A stretch of 64,000 nucleotides of DNA from Nocardia sp. NBC_00403 (lineage in GTDB: Bacteria > Actinomycetota > Actinomycetes > Mycobacteriales > Mycobacteriaceae). This document shows, piece after piece, positions 40,689 through 49,763 of this stretch. The stretch is from assembly GCF_036046055.1 (NCBI RefSeq), contig NZ_CP107939.1, positions 1,488,001 to 1,552,000 on the forward strand, written 5' to 3'. Each line of letters begins with the position of its first letter. The first letter of the stretch is position 1. The notes beneath the pieces were generated by a model. It had not been told where the DNA came from. It ran no database searches and saw nothing but the letters and a program-made list of their open reading frames with translations. A program made the translations under genes and the position numbers.

Positions 40689-43600
40689 ATGGGCATCAAG
40701 GTGTCGCTCGAACACCGGACCTCCTACACCTTCGACCGGCTCGTGGAGATTCATCCCCACGTGGTGCGGCTGCGGCCCGCACCGCACTCCAGGACCAGAA
40801 TCGACGCCTACTCGATGCGGGTGACGCCCGCCGATCACTTCTGCAACTGGCAGCAGGATGCCTTCGGGAATTTCCTTGCCAGGCTGGTTTTTCCGAACCC
40901 GGCCGGCGAGCTGTCGATCACCGTCGGGCTGATCGCCGATCTCGAGGTGATCAACCCGTTCGATTTCTTCATCGAGGACTACGCCGAGCACTTTCCGTTC
41001 GGCTACAGCAGGGAACTCCTCGCGGATCTGGAGCCGTACCTGCGACCGGTGGACGAGGCTGGACCAGGTTCGGGACCCGGCGAGTTGGTCCGCGACTGGG
41101 TGCGCGCTCATGTGCCGAGCGACCAGCCGCGCACCATCGACTTCCTTGTCGCGATCAATCAGGCGCTGCGTCAGGACGTCGGCTACACGATCCGGATGGA
41201 ACCCGGGGTGCAGTCACCCGACCACACGCTGCGCACCGCGATCGGGTCGTGCCGCGATTCGGCCTGGCTGCTGGTGTCCATCCTGCGCGAGCTCGGCTTG
41301 GCCGCGCGATTCGTCTCCGGATATCTGGTGCAGCTGGCCCAGGATGTCCCCGCACTCGACGGGCCGTCCGGTCCGCCCGCCGACTTCACCGACCTGCATG
41401 CGTGGACCGAGGCCTATCTGCCCGGCGCCGGATGGGTCGGGCTCGACCCGACCTCGGGTCTTTTCGCAGGCGAGGGGCACATTCCCTTGGCCGCGACACC
41501 GCATCCGACTTCCTCGGCCGCGATCACCGGTGCCACGGGCCGGACCAAGGCGACCATGGATTTCGCCAACACCGTCCGGCGCGTCCACGAGGATCCCCGA
41601 GTCACGTTGCCCTACACCGGATCCCAATGGGAGCGCATCACCGCATCCGGTGCCGCGGTCGACGCGCGGATGACCGCCGACAAGGTCGAGTTGACCATCG
41701 GCGGCGAGCCGACCTTCGTCTCGATCGATGATCAGACAAGCCCCGAATGGACCACCGACGCCGACGGCACGCACAAGCGTGAACGCGCGATCGATCTGGC
41801 CGATCGGCTGCGCCGGATCTACGCTCCGACCGGTCTCGTCCAGTACCGGCAGGGCAAGTGGTACCCCGGAGAACCGTTGCCCCGCTGGGAGATTGCTGCC
41901 GCATGGCGCACCGACGGCGAGCCGGTGTGGACCCGCCCCGACCTGCTCATCGACCCGTGGTCGCCACCGCGGGTCCTCGACTGGTCACCCGAAGGTGCCG
42001 CGTCGAGTGTCGAGCCGATGGCCGAACACACTGCACTGCAAGACAATTCCGTCGGCATGGTCGACACTTCGGCGATGCTGGGTCCTGGGCAGCCGGATCG
42101 GTCCACCGACCGTGCGGCAGTTCGGCGCATGCAGCGGCCCGTGTCCGCCGCTCGCGATTCGGCGCGCGCGCTGATCGCACATGTCGCCGCGCGCATCGGG
42201 CTGCCGGACACGCAGGTCCGGCCGGCCTTCGAGGATCCGCTGGCACGGCTGGCCGGTGTGGTCGGCGCGCCGGTCGGCGACCCCGTGGCGCCGGCCGAGG
42301 ACATCGAACCGGATGCGGATTCGGCACCGGCGCGCCGCGCCCTGCTCGAGAAGCTCGATGCATCGGTGACCGAACCCGCCGCGTACGTGCTGCCGCTGTA
42401 TCGGCGCGAGGACGGTTCCGGGTGGGCCAGCGCCGACTGGCGCTTGCGGCGTGGCGCGACGCCGCAGCACCCCGAGGGCCGAATTGTGTTGACCGACGGC
42501 GATTCTCCGGCCGGGCTGCGGCTACCGCTGGATTCCATCTCCTGGCGCACACCGCGGACGCCGCCGGACCGCGACCCACTGTGCGTCGGACCGCTGCTCG
42601 CGCCGCGAAGCGAACCGCCCGCAGTGGTCGAAGATCCGGACTGGGAGCCGACCACGGCACTGGTCGGCGAGGTGCGCAACGGCAGGCTGCACGTATTCCT
42701 GCCGCCACTGGCGGAACTCGACGACTTCCTCGATCTGGTGCGCCACGTAGAGGCGGCCGCGGCGGCGCTGGGCCCGTCCGGTCAGCCGGTGGTGCTGGAG
42801 GGTTACCCACCGCCGGTCGATGCCAGGCTGCGCACTCTGTCGGTGACTCCCGACCCCGGGGTGATCGAGGTGAACGTGCAGCCCACGGCGTCGTTCGCCG
42901 AGCAGTGCGAGCTGTTGTCGACGCTGTACGAGCAGGCGCGACTGGCGCGACTGAGCACCGAATCGTTCGATGTCGACGGCAGCCACGGCGGCACCGGCGG
43001 CGGGAACCACATCACCCTCGGCGGTGTGACGCCCGCGCAGTCACCACTGCTGCGCCGCCCCGACCTGCTGGTGTCCATGCTCACCTACTGGCAGCGGCAC
43101 CCGGCGCTGTCCTATCTGTTCGCGGGCCGATTCGTCGGTCCCACCTCGCAGGCTCCGCGGGTGGACGAGGGCCGCGAGGACGCGCTCTACGAGCTAGAGA
43201 TCGCCTTTGCCGAAATAGCCAGGCTGAGTGGAGAGTCGGCGCCGAAAGACGCCTCGCCGTGGTACGTCGATCGCGCGCTGCGTCATCTGCTCACCGACCT
43301 GACCGGCAACACCCACCGCGCCGAATTCTGCATCGACAAGCTCTACAGTCCCGAAACCGCAAGGGGTAGACTGGGATTGGTGGAGCTGCGCGGCTTCGAG
43401 ATGCCGCCGCATTTCCAGATGGCGATGGTGCAATCGCTGCTGGTGCGCGGCCTGGTCACCCGATTCTGGTCGCAGCCCTTGCGGGCGAAGCTGATTCGGC
43501 ACGGCGCGAATCTGCACGGCCGCTTCCTGCTTCCGCATTTCTTGATGGACGATATCGCCGAGGTCGCCGCGGATCTGCGCGCGCACGGCATCGATTTCGA

Positions 43601-44225
43601 CACCAGCTGGCTGGACCCGTTCACCGAATTCCGTTTCCCGCGCATCGGCACCGTGGTGCTCGGTGCTGTCGAGATCGAACTGCGCGGCGCGATCGAACCG
43701 TGGAACACCCTCGGCGAGCAGACCGCCGAGACCGGCACCGCCCGCTACGTCGACTCTTCGGTGGAGCGGCTGCAGGTGCGCGTGGTCGGCGCCGATCGCG
43801 ACCGTTTCGTGCTGACCTGCAACGGCATGCCGGTGCCCTTGCTCGCCACCGACAAGGCCGATGTGCAGGTGGCGGGAGTGCGCTATCGCGCATGGCAGCC
43901 GCCGAACTCGCTGCACCCATCGATCACCGTCGACGCGCCGCTGGTTTTCGACCTGATCGACGCCGAGACCGGACTTTCGCGCGGTGGCTGCACCTACCAC
44001 GTGGCACACCCCGGGGGCATGGCCTACGACGACCCACCGGTGAATGCCGTGGCCGCGCAATCGCGCCGCAATCGGCGCTTCGAGGCGGCCGGGCACACTA
44101 CCGCTCGGGTCGATCCAGGGGAACTACGTGCGAAGATGACAGCACAGTCCACCGATATCGGTGCGCCGGGCATTCTCGACCTACGCCGGGCCAGGACGGT
44201 ATGGAGACTGGTCAGCAATCGGTAG
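40689..44225 (+). CDS. Transglutaminase-like protein with DUF2126 domain
   Basis: A 1178-residue protein. The N-terminal 300 residues hold a bacterial transglutaminase-like N domain and the core with the Cys-His-Asp triad C188 (GSCRDSAWLL), H237 (DLHAWTEAYL) and D253 (GLDPTSG). From about residue 310 a region with VELTIGGEPTFVS begins the DUF2126 part. This contains DGSHGGTGGGNHITLGG and ends with the block FRFPRIGTVVLGAVEIELR. It is the first gene of a four-gene operon and matches mycobacterial Rv2566. Comparative work (Iyer and Aravind) predicted that such clusters, with ATP-grasp and alpha-E proteins, build or modify peptides. The real substrate is unknown. The ATG at 40689 lacks a clear ribosome site. 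Confidence 0.9.
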   Translation: MGIKVSLEHRTSYTFDRLVEIHPHVVRLRPAPHSRTRIDAYSMRVTPADHFCNWQQDAFGNFLARLVFPNPAGELSITVGLIADLEVINPFDFFIEDYAEHFPFGYSRELLADLEPYLRPVDEAGPGSGPGELVRDWVRAHVPSDQPRTIDFLVAINQALRQDVGYTIRMEPGVQSPDHTLRTAIGSCRDSAWLLVSILRELGLAARFVSGYLVQLAQDVPALDGPSGPPADFTDLHAWTEAYLPGAGWVGLDPTSGLFAGEGHIPLAATPHPTSSAAITGATGRTKATMDFANTVRRVHEDPRVTLPYTGSQWERITASGAAVDARMTADKVELTIGGEPTFVSIDDQTSPEWTTDADGTHKRERAIDLADRLRRIYAPTGLVQYRQGKWYPGEPLPRWEIAAAWRTDGEPVWTRPDLLIDPWSPPRVLDWSPEGAASSVEPMAEHTALQDNSVGMVDTSAMLGPGQPDRSTDRAAVRRMQRPVSAARDSARALIAHVAARIGLPDTQVRPAFEDPLARLAGVVGAPVGDPVAPAEDIEPDADSAPARRALLEKLDASVTEPAAYVLPLYRREDGSGWASADWRLRRGATPQHPEGRIVLTDGDSPAGLRLPLDSISWRTPRTPPDRDPLCVGPLLAPRSEPPAVVEDPDWEPTTALVGEVRNGRLHVFLPPLAELDDFLDLVRHVEAAAAALGPSGQPVVLEGYPPPVDARLRTLSVTPDPGVIEVNVQPTASFAEQCELLSTLYEQARLARLSTESFDVDGSHGGTGGGNHITLGGVTPAQSPLLRRPDLLVSMLTYWQRHPALSYLFAGRFVGPTSQAPRVDEGREDALYELEIAFAEIARLSGESAPKDASPWYVDRALRHLLTDLTGNTHRAEFCIDKLYSPETARGRLGLVELRGFEMPPHFQMAMVQSLLVRGLVTRFWSQPLRAKLIRHGANLHGRFLLPHFLMDDIAEVAADLRAHGIDFDTSWLDPFTEFRFPRIGTVVLGAVEIELRGAIEPWNTLGEQTAETGTARYVDSSVERLQVRVVGADRDRFVLTCNGMPVPLLATDKADVQVAGVRYRAWQPPNSLHPSITVDAPLVFDLIDAETGLSRGGCTYHVAHPGGMAYDDPPVNAVAAQSRRNRRFEAAGHTTARVDPGELRAKMTAQSTDIGAPGILDLRRARTVWRLVSNR

Positions 44226-44288
44226 GTCGACTGCGCGTCCATCCGGCGCGCAACGGCAACCTCTGGCAGCGGAAGTGAGGTCGGCGCG

Positions 44289-47075
44289 GTGACCATGCGC
44301 GACGAAGCGCAGCGTGCGGAGGACCACGAGGGTACCGGCCTCGACGTGCGCGAACAGATCGCCGAACAGTTCGCCCGCTATCGCGCCGAGGGTGTGGACA
44401 GTGCGGCCTACGACGAATGCGGCCGCCCGATGAACGGCTACTACGACGAACTGGTCGATGGCGACGGCCGGGTGCGGCGCATGTGGTCGGAGCTCTCCGC
44501 CGACTTCGTCGAGCTGGGCACCACCGGGCTCGGCAGGCTCGACAGCCGGGTGCGCAGGCTGATCGACGATGACGGCATCTACTACACCGAGGTGATCTCA
44601 CCGCAAGATCCGGCGCTTCCGACGCCGTGGCGGCTCGACCCCATCCCACTGCTGGTTTCCGCCGACGACTGGACTCGGCTCGAAGCCGGCCTCGTGCAGC
44701 GGTCGCGGGTGCTCGACGAAGTACTGACCGACATTTACGGCGCGCGTCGCACCATCACTTCGGGCCTACTGCCGCCGGAGGTGGTTTTCGGCAGCAACGG
44801 CTACGTTCGGGCCGCGCACGGCATCACGGTGCCCGGTCGGCATCAGCTGTTCCTGCACGCCTGCGATATCAGCAGATGGAGTGACGGGCAGTTCCGCGCC
44901 ATCGCCGACTGGGCGCAGGCCCCGTCCGGCGCGGGCTATGCGCTCGCGGATCGCCGCGTGGTGTCGACAGCGATCCCGGAGGCGTTCGAGCATTCCAATC
45001 CACGGCCGCTCACCCCGTTCGCGCGGGCGATGCGGCTGATGCTGATCGAATCCGCGCCGAACGCCGACGACGACCCCGTCGTGGTGGTGCTGAGTCCTGG
45101 CGTGCACTCCGAAACCGCTTTCGATCAGGCCTATCTCGCGTCGACATTGGGCTTTCCGCTGGTCGAGAGCGCGGATCTGGTGGTGCGTGACGGCGCGCTG
45201 TGGATGCGCTCGCTCGGCACGCTGAAGCGCGTCGATGTGGTGTTGCGCCGCGTGGACGCCGAATTCTCCGATCCGCTGGATCTGCGCCCGGATTCCCGAC
45301 TCGGTGTGGTGGGTTTGGTGGAGGTGCTGCGGCGCGGCGCGGTGACCGTGGTGAACACCCTCGGCAGTGGGCTGCTGGAGAATCCCGCGCTGCCCGGATT
45401 CCTGCCGCAGATCTCGCGAGCACTGCTCGGTGAGGAGTTGGTGCTCGACAGTGCACCCTCGTACTGGGGTGGCGACAACGCCGAACGGTCGCACTTGATC
45501 GCGAATCTCGACCGCCTCATCATTCGGTCGACCGTCGACGGCTCGACGAACTTCGGGCCCGAGTTGTCCGCCGAGCAGCGTTCGGAACTCGCGGCGCGGA
45601 TCGAAGCCCGTGGCTGGCAATGGGTGGGCCAGGACCCCGCCCAGTTTTCGGTGGCTCCTGCCGTCCAGGGCTACGGGGGTCTCGCCGCGTCGCCGGTCGG
45701 GATGCGGTTGTTCTCGCTGGCCCGCCGCGGTGGTTATACGGCGATGGCGGGCGGTCTCGGTCAACTGCGACAGCGCTTGCAGCCGGAACGGGTGGTCATC
45801 AAGGTTGCCGCCAAAGACATTTGGGTGCGCGCCGCGCCCACCGCTGTCGCCGCCATCGCCGCCGAGCCGGTGCACGAGGAACGCGAGCGCCGCGGCCCCG
45901 CCCTCGAAGCCGTCAGCTCGCCGCGCGTCCTCAACGACCTGTTCTGGATGGGCCGCTACAGCGAACGAGCCGAATCGGTGGTGCGCCTGCTCATCGCGAC
46001 CCACGACCAGTACCAGGACTTCCGCTACCGCCCGTGGCTCGAAGGCGCGGACGCGGTCACGGCACTGATGTCGGCCCTGGCACGAACAACCGGAACGCTC
46101 GCGCCGGTCGATGACAGCCCGACGGCCGATTCGACCGATGACCGACAAGATGCGGACGATGTCGACGGGGCGTCGAGCACTGCGGCCAGTAGTTCAGCGC
46201 AGCAACAGCAGTCGATGTCAGCGAGCGCGCCGGAACAGGCTGCCAGCGGCGATCGGCCACCGGTCGCGGGGGCCTCGCGAGAAGGATACGAATATCTCGT
46301 GCGGCTGACCACCGATCAGGGCACGCCGGGTTCGCTGGCCTTCGCGATCGATCGGTACGAGGCGGCGGCGCGTGCGGTGCGTGATCAATTGTCAGCTGAC
46401 ACCTGGATGATTCTCAGTGCGGTAGATCATGCGTTGATCGAATATCGCGACACCGAGGGCGACCAGGAGGCCGCGTTGTCGGCCGTGCATTCGCTGTCGC
46501 TTGCCGCGCTGCTGTCGCTGTCGGGGATCGGCGCCGAATCGCTGGTGCACGACACCGGTTGGTACGTCATGGATATCGGTAAGCGCATCGAACGCGGGAT
46601 CGCGCTGACCGCGCTGTTGTCGGCGGCGCTGACCGAGACCTATCCAGCGGAGGCCGAGCGGGTGGTGACCGAGGCGGTGCTGCGCGCCACCGAGTCCTCG
46701 GTGAGTTACCGTCGGCGCCACCGGGATTCGGTGCGGGTCTCGGCGGTCGCCGGCCTGTTGTTGTTCGACGCGGCCAATCCGCGCTCGCTGGCATATCAAC
46801 TCGAGCAACTCGAGGTGGACTTCCAGGCGCTGCCCGCGGCGTCCGGATCGTCACGGCCACAACGATTGCTGGCCGACGCGCAACGGATGCTGCGCCGCGT
46901 CGACCCGAATGATCTGGACGTCACCGACGCCGACGGCAGGCGTACCGAATTGGCGGAGCTCCTGGAGGGTGTGCACTTGCGGCTGCGGAAGATTTCCGAA
47001 TCGTTCGAGACCACGAGATTGGCGCTGCCAGTGGGTATTCAGCCGCTGTGGGGCAGCACACGGGTTGTCGGATGA
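44289..47075 (+). CDS. Circularly permuted ATP-grasp fused to alpha-E domain
   Basis: A 928-residue fusion. Residues 1 to about 520 are the type-2 circularly permuted ATP-grasp (formerly DUF404/DUF407): YYDELVDGDGRVRRMWSEL, then GSNGYVRAAHG, GYALADRRVVSTAIP and the VIKVAAKDIW strand. Residues about 543-925 are the helical alpha-E domain (formerly DUF403), starting SSPRVLNDLFWMGRYSERAE. A low-complexity insert (about 605-660, rich in Ser, Asp and Gln) interrupts the alpha-E part. ATP-grasp enzymes join a carboxylate to an amine using ATP, so this is a candidate peptide or amide ligase. It matches Rv2567 and lies between two transglutaminase genes. The start is GTG 44289. Confidence 0.92.
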   Translation: MTMRDEAQRAEDHEGTGLDVREQIAEQFARYRAEGVDSAAYDECGRPMNGYYDELVDGDGRVRRMWSELSADFVELGTTGLGRLDSRVRRLIDDDGIYYTEVISPQDPALPTPWRLDPIPLLVSADDWTRLEAGLVQRSRVLDEVLTDIYGARRTITSGLLPPEVVFGSNGYVRAAHGITVPGRHQLFLHACDISRWSDGQFRAIADWAQAPSGAGYALADRRVVSTAIPEAFEHSNPRPLTPFARAMRLMLIESAPNADDDPVVVVLSPGVHSETAFDQAYLASTLGFPLVESADLVVRDGALWMRSLGTLKRVDVVLRRVDAEFSDPLDLRPDSRLGVVGLVEVLRRGAVTVVNTLGSGLLENPALPGFLPQISRALLGEELVLDSAPSYWGGDNAERSHLIANLDRLIIRSTVDGSTNFGPELSAEQRSELAARIEARGWQWVGQDPAQFSVAPAVQGYGGLAASPVGMRLFSLARRGGYTAMAGGLGQLRQRLQPERVVIKVAAKDIWVRAAPTAVAAIAAEPVHEERERRGPALEAVSSPRVLNDLFWMGRYSERAESVVRLLIATHDQYQDFRYRPWLEGADAVTALMSALARTTGTLAPVDDSPTADSTDDRQDADDVDGASSTAASSSAQQQQSMSASAPEQAASGDRPPVAGASREGYEYLVRLTTDQGTPGSLAFAIDRYEAAARAVRDQLSADTWMILSAVDHALIEYRDTEGDQEAALSAVHSLSLAALLSLSGIGAESLVHDTGWYVMDIGKRIERGIALTALLSAALTETYPAEAERVVTEAVLRATESSVSYRRRHRDSVRVSAVAGLLLFDAANPRSLAYQLEQLEVDFQALPAASGSSRPQRLLADAQRMLRRVDPNDLDVTDADGRRTELAELLEGVHLRLRKISESFETTRLALPVGIQPLWGSTRVVG

Positions 47076-47986
47076 TCGGCCGCAAGGATTCCGCTCGTCG
47101 CTATCGGGTCGCGCATCGAACCACCTACTCGTACTCCGATGAGGTGAGCAGCTCGTATGGGCGCGCTTATCTCACGCCTCGGCAATTCCCCGGGCAGCGG
47201 CTGCTCTCACACGAGATCGACATCGATCCGGTGCCGTCGGATCGGTCGATCGGCACCGACGTCTACGGCAACACCACCTCCTACTTCCATGTCACGGCCG
47301 AACATCGAAAACTCGTCGTCACCGGCGCATCCGTGGTCGAGGTGGACATCCCGGACCACACCGACATCGGTCCGGCCGCCGAACCATGGGAGCACGCCCG
47401 ACCGTCCGCGACCACCGGGCCGCTGGCGGTCGAGTTCACCCTGGACCTGCAACCGCCCGAAATCACTCCCGAAGTCACCGCCTATGCGGCCGAATCCCTG
47501 ACACAGCGGCGACCGCTGCTGGACGCGGTGCGAGAGTTGAACACTCGAATCCATGCCGACTTCACCTACAGGTCGGGCTCCACCACCGTCTCCACCAAGG
47601 TCGCCGATGTGTTCGCCGCGCGCGCGGGCGTCTGTCAGGACTTCGCCAGGATCGGTGTCGCCTGCCTGCGGTCACACGGCCTCGCCGCCCGATATGTATC
47701 GGGTTATCTCGCCACCGATCCGCCGCCGGGCAAGGAACGGATGGTCGGCGCCGATGCCACCCACGCCTGGTCGGCGGTGTGGCTGCCGGGCGAGGCCGCA
47801 CATGATCGGACCGGTCGTTGGATCGCCTTCGATCCCACCAACGATCAGTTGGCCGACGAGCGCTACGTCACCGTCGCGTGGGGTCGTGACTATGCCGACG
47901 TGCCACCGTTGCGCGGCATCATCTACACCGACGCCAAGGAAAGCTCTATTACCGTTTCGGTCGATGTCGCACCGGTAGCGGGGTAG
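47072..47986 (+). CDS. Transglutaminase-like protein (second copy in operon)
   Basis: A 304-residue protein of the bacterial transglutaminase family. The N-terminal beta domain has YRVAHRTTYSYSDEVSSSYG, and the core has C188 (GVCQDFARIGVACLR), H231 (DATHAWSAVWLPG) and D254 (AFDPTNDQ). The triad is complete, so it could act as a cysteine peptidase or crosslinking enzyme. I choose the ATG at 47072, whose ATGA overlaps the stop of the ATP-grasp gene; the frame is open 24 bases further up. It matches Rv2569c. Both transglutaminases in the operon share the fold but not the extra DUF2126 domain. Confidence 0.92.
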   Translation: MIGRKDSARRYRVAHRTTYSYSDEVSSSYGRAYLTPRQFPGQRLLSHEIDIDPVPSDRSIGTDVYGNTTSYFHVTAEHRKLVVTGASVVEVDIPDHTDIGPAAEPWEHARPSATTGPLAVEFTLDLQPPEITPEVTAYAAESLTQRRPLLDAVRELNTRIHADFTYRSGSTTVSTKVADVFAARAGVCQDFARIGVACLRSHGLAARYVSGYLATDPPPGKERMVGADATHAWSAVWLPGEAAHDRTGRWIAFDPTNDQLADERYVTVAWGRDYADVPPLRGIIYTDAKESSITVSVDVAPVAG

Positions 47987-47990
47987 CGGC

Positions 47991-49043
47991 GTGCGCGATT
48001 TCACCTGTCCGAACTGCGGCCAGCAATTGGCCTTCGAGAACTCCGTGTGCCTGTCGTGTTCCAGCCCACTGGGTTTCAGCCTCGCCGATCGCGCATTGCT
48101 GGTGATCGCCGATGCCACCACCGCGGAGCCGAACGGACATCCGGGCGGCGCGGTGGACGGGCGCAGGTTCCGCCTGTGCGACAACTTGCATGTCGCGCAG
48201 TGCAATTGGTTGGTGCAAGTCTCCGATGGTGCAACCGTGTCCGGTGGTCCGGTGCTCTGCGAGTCCTGCCATCTGACCCGCACCCGCCCGCACGACTTCG
48301 ACGCCGCGGGCCTGCAGGCCTTCGCCGAGGCCGAAGCGGCCAAGCGCCGACTGATCATGGAGTTGGCGGAACTCGGACTGCCGATCGTCGGCCGCGACCA
48401 GAACCCGGAAACCGGTCTCGCGTTCGATCTGCTCTCCAGTGCGACAGACAGGGTCACCACCGGACACAAGAACGGCGTGATCACGCTGGATCTCGCCGAG
48501 GCGCACGACCCGCATCGCGAGCAGCTGCGCATAGAAATGGACGAGCCATACCGCACCCTGCTCGGCCACTTCCGCCACGAAATCGGGCACTACTACTTCG
48601 CGGTGCTCGTCGCTGATGACGAGGCACTGCAACGCTTCCGGGGTCTATTCGGCGACCCGTTCGCCGACTATCAGGCCGCGCTGGATCGTCACTATTCCGA
48701 GGGCCCCCCGCCCGGCTGGGACGGCAGCTACGTCTCCTCCTATGCCACCATGCACGCCGCCGAGGATTGGGCCGAGACCTTCGCCCACTATCTGCACATC
48801 CGCGACACCCTCGATACCGCGGCGGCTTTCGGCTTCGCACCGGCGGGCGCCACCCTCGACCGCCCGCAAGTAGGCCGTGCGGGCTTCGACAAGATCATCG
48901 ACCTCTGGCTGCCCCTGGCCTGGGCCCTCAACATGGTCAACCGCTCCATGGGCCACCCCGACCTCTACCCCTTCGTCCTGCCCGACCCGGTGCTGGAGAA
49001 GATGCGCCTGGTCCACGAATTGTGTGGCGCCGCGGCCGGCTGA
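47991..49043 (+). CDS. Zinc-ribbon metallopeptidase, putative (Rv2568c-like)
   Basis: A 350-residue protein. The N-terminus is a zinc ribbon (FTCPNCGQQLAFENSVCLSC), and more cysteines follow in RLCDNLHVAQCNW and LCESCHLTR. The catalytic half has HEIGHYY (H196, E197, H200) and, further on, AAEDWAETFAHYLHI with the third-ligand acid, as in the putative zinc-binding metallopeptidase family. It has no signal peptide, so it acts in the cytosol. It begins four bases after the transglutaminase stop and closes the operon. In M. tuberculosis the equivalent Rv2568c is transcribed the other way, so here the four genes are aligned in one direction. Its substrate may be the product of the cluster. Confidence 0.85.
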   Translation: MRDFTCPNCGQQLAFENSVCLSCSSPLGFSLADRALLVIADATTAEPNGHPGGAVDGRRFRLCDNLHVAQCNWLVQVSDGATVSGGPVLCESCHLTRTRPHDFDAAGLQAFAEAEAAKRRLIMELAELGLPIVGRDQNPETGLAFDLLSSATDRVTTGHKNGVITLDLAEAHDPHREQLRIEMDEPYRTLLGHFRHEIGHYYFAVLVADDEALQRFRGLFGDPFADYQAALDRHYSEGPPPGWDGSYVSSYATMHAAEDWAETFAHYLHIRDTLDTAAAFGFAPAGATLDRPQVGRAGFDKIIDLWLPLAWALNMVNRSMGHPDLYPFVLPDPVLEKMRLVHELCGAAAG

Positions 49044-49052
49044 ATGCTCCGG

Positions 49053-49763
49053 TCAGGCCCGCAGGCGTTCTCTGCGGAGTTGTTCGACCTCGGGGAGGTC
49101 CAGTGGTGCCAGCTCGGATACGCCGAGGGCACGGGCGAGTAGCAGGTCGGCGAGTTCGGGGTTGCGGGCCAAGGCCGGGCCGTGCATGTAGGTGCCGAGG
49201 GTGGAGCCCTGGACGACGCCTTCGAGCCCGTCGCCGACTCCGTTGCCGACACCGCGGGTGACATGGGCGAGGCCGGTCGCGTCGGGGCCGAGTGTGGTTC
49301 CGCCGCGGTGGTTTTCGAAACCGGTGAGCGGTGCGGTGAGACCGGCGAGCATGGGCGTGGTCGTTACCTCGCCGATGGCGCGCTTCTGCTGGGGTGCGGT
49401 GGTGACATCGATGAGGCCGACACCGTCGACGCGTTCGCCCGACGAGGTCTCATACCAGTTGCCGAGCACCTGGATGGCCGCGCAGATGGCAAGCACCGGT
49501 GCGCCTTTCGCCGCAGCCTGCTGTAGGCCGGGGTAGCGCTGCAGATGCCGGGTGGCCAGGCGCTGCGCCGAGTCCTCTGCGCCGCCGAGGGTGTAGATGT
49601 CCAGCGAGTCGGGAACCGGGTCGGCCAGGGTGATTTCGACGATCTCCGCGTCGTGGCCGCGCATCCGCAGCCGCTGTCGCAGCACGAGTGCATTGCCGCC
49701 GTCGCCGTAGGTGCCCATGACATCGGGCAGCACGAGCCCGATCCGCACTGTCGATTCTGTCAT
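49053..49763 (-). CDS. gatD: Lipid II isoglutaminyl synthase, glutaminase subunit GatD
   Basis: A 236-residue class I glutamine amidotransferase of the CobQ/CobB type. The nucleophile cysteine is in LAICAAIQVLG near residue 94, and the catalytic histidine in LGTYMHGPALARNPELAD. It releases ammonia from glutamine and passes it to MurT, which amidates the D-glutamate of the peptidoglycan stem peptide. Its ATG overlaps the murT stop (49760-49763), so the two are coupled. It matches the mycobacterial gene annotated cobQ2 (Rv3713). Confidence 0.95.
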   Translation of the reverse strand: MTESTVRIGLVLPDVMGTYGDGGNALVLRQRLRMRGHDAEIVEITLADPVPDSLDIYTLGGAEDSAQRLATRHLQRYPGLQQAAAKGAPVLAICAAIQVLGNWYETSSGERVDGVGLIDVTTAPQQKRAIGEVTTTPMLAGLTAPLTGFENHRGGTTLGPDATGLAHVTRGVGNGVGDGLEGVVQGSTLGTYMHGPALARNPELADLLLARALGVSELAPLDLPEVEQLRRERLRA

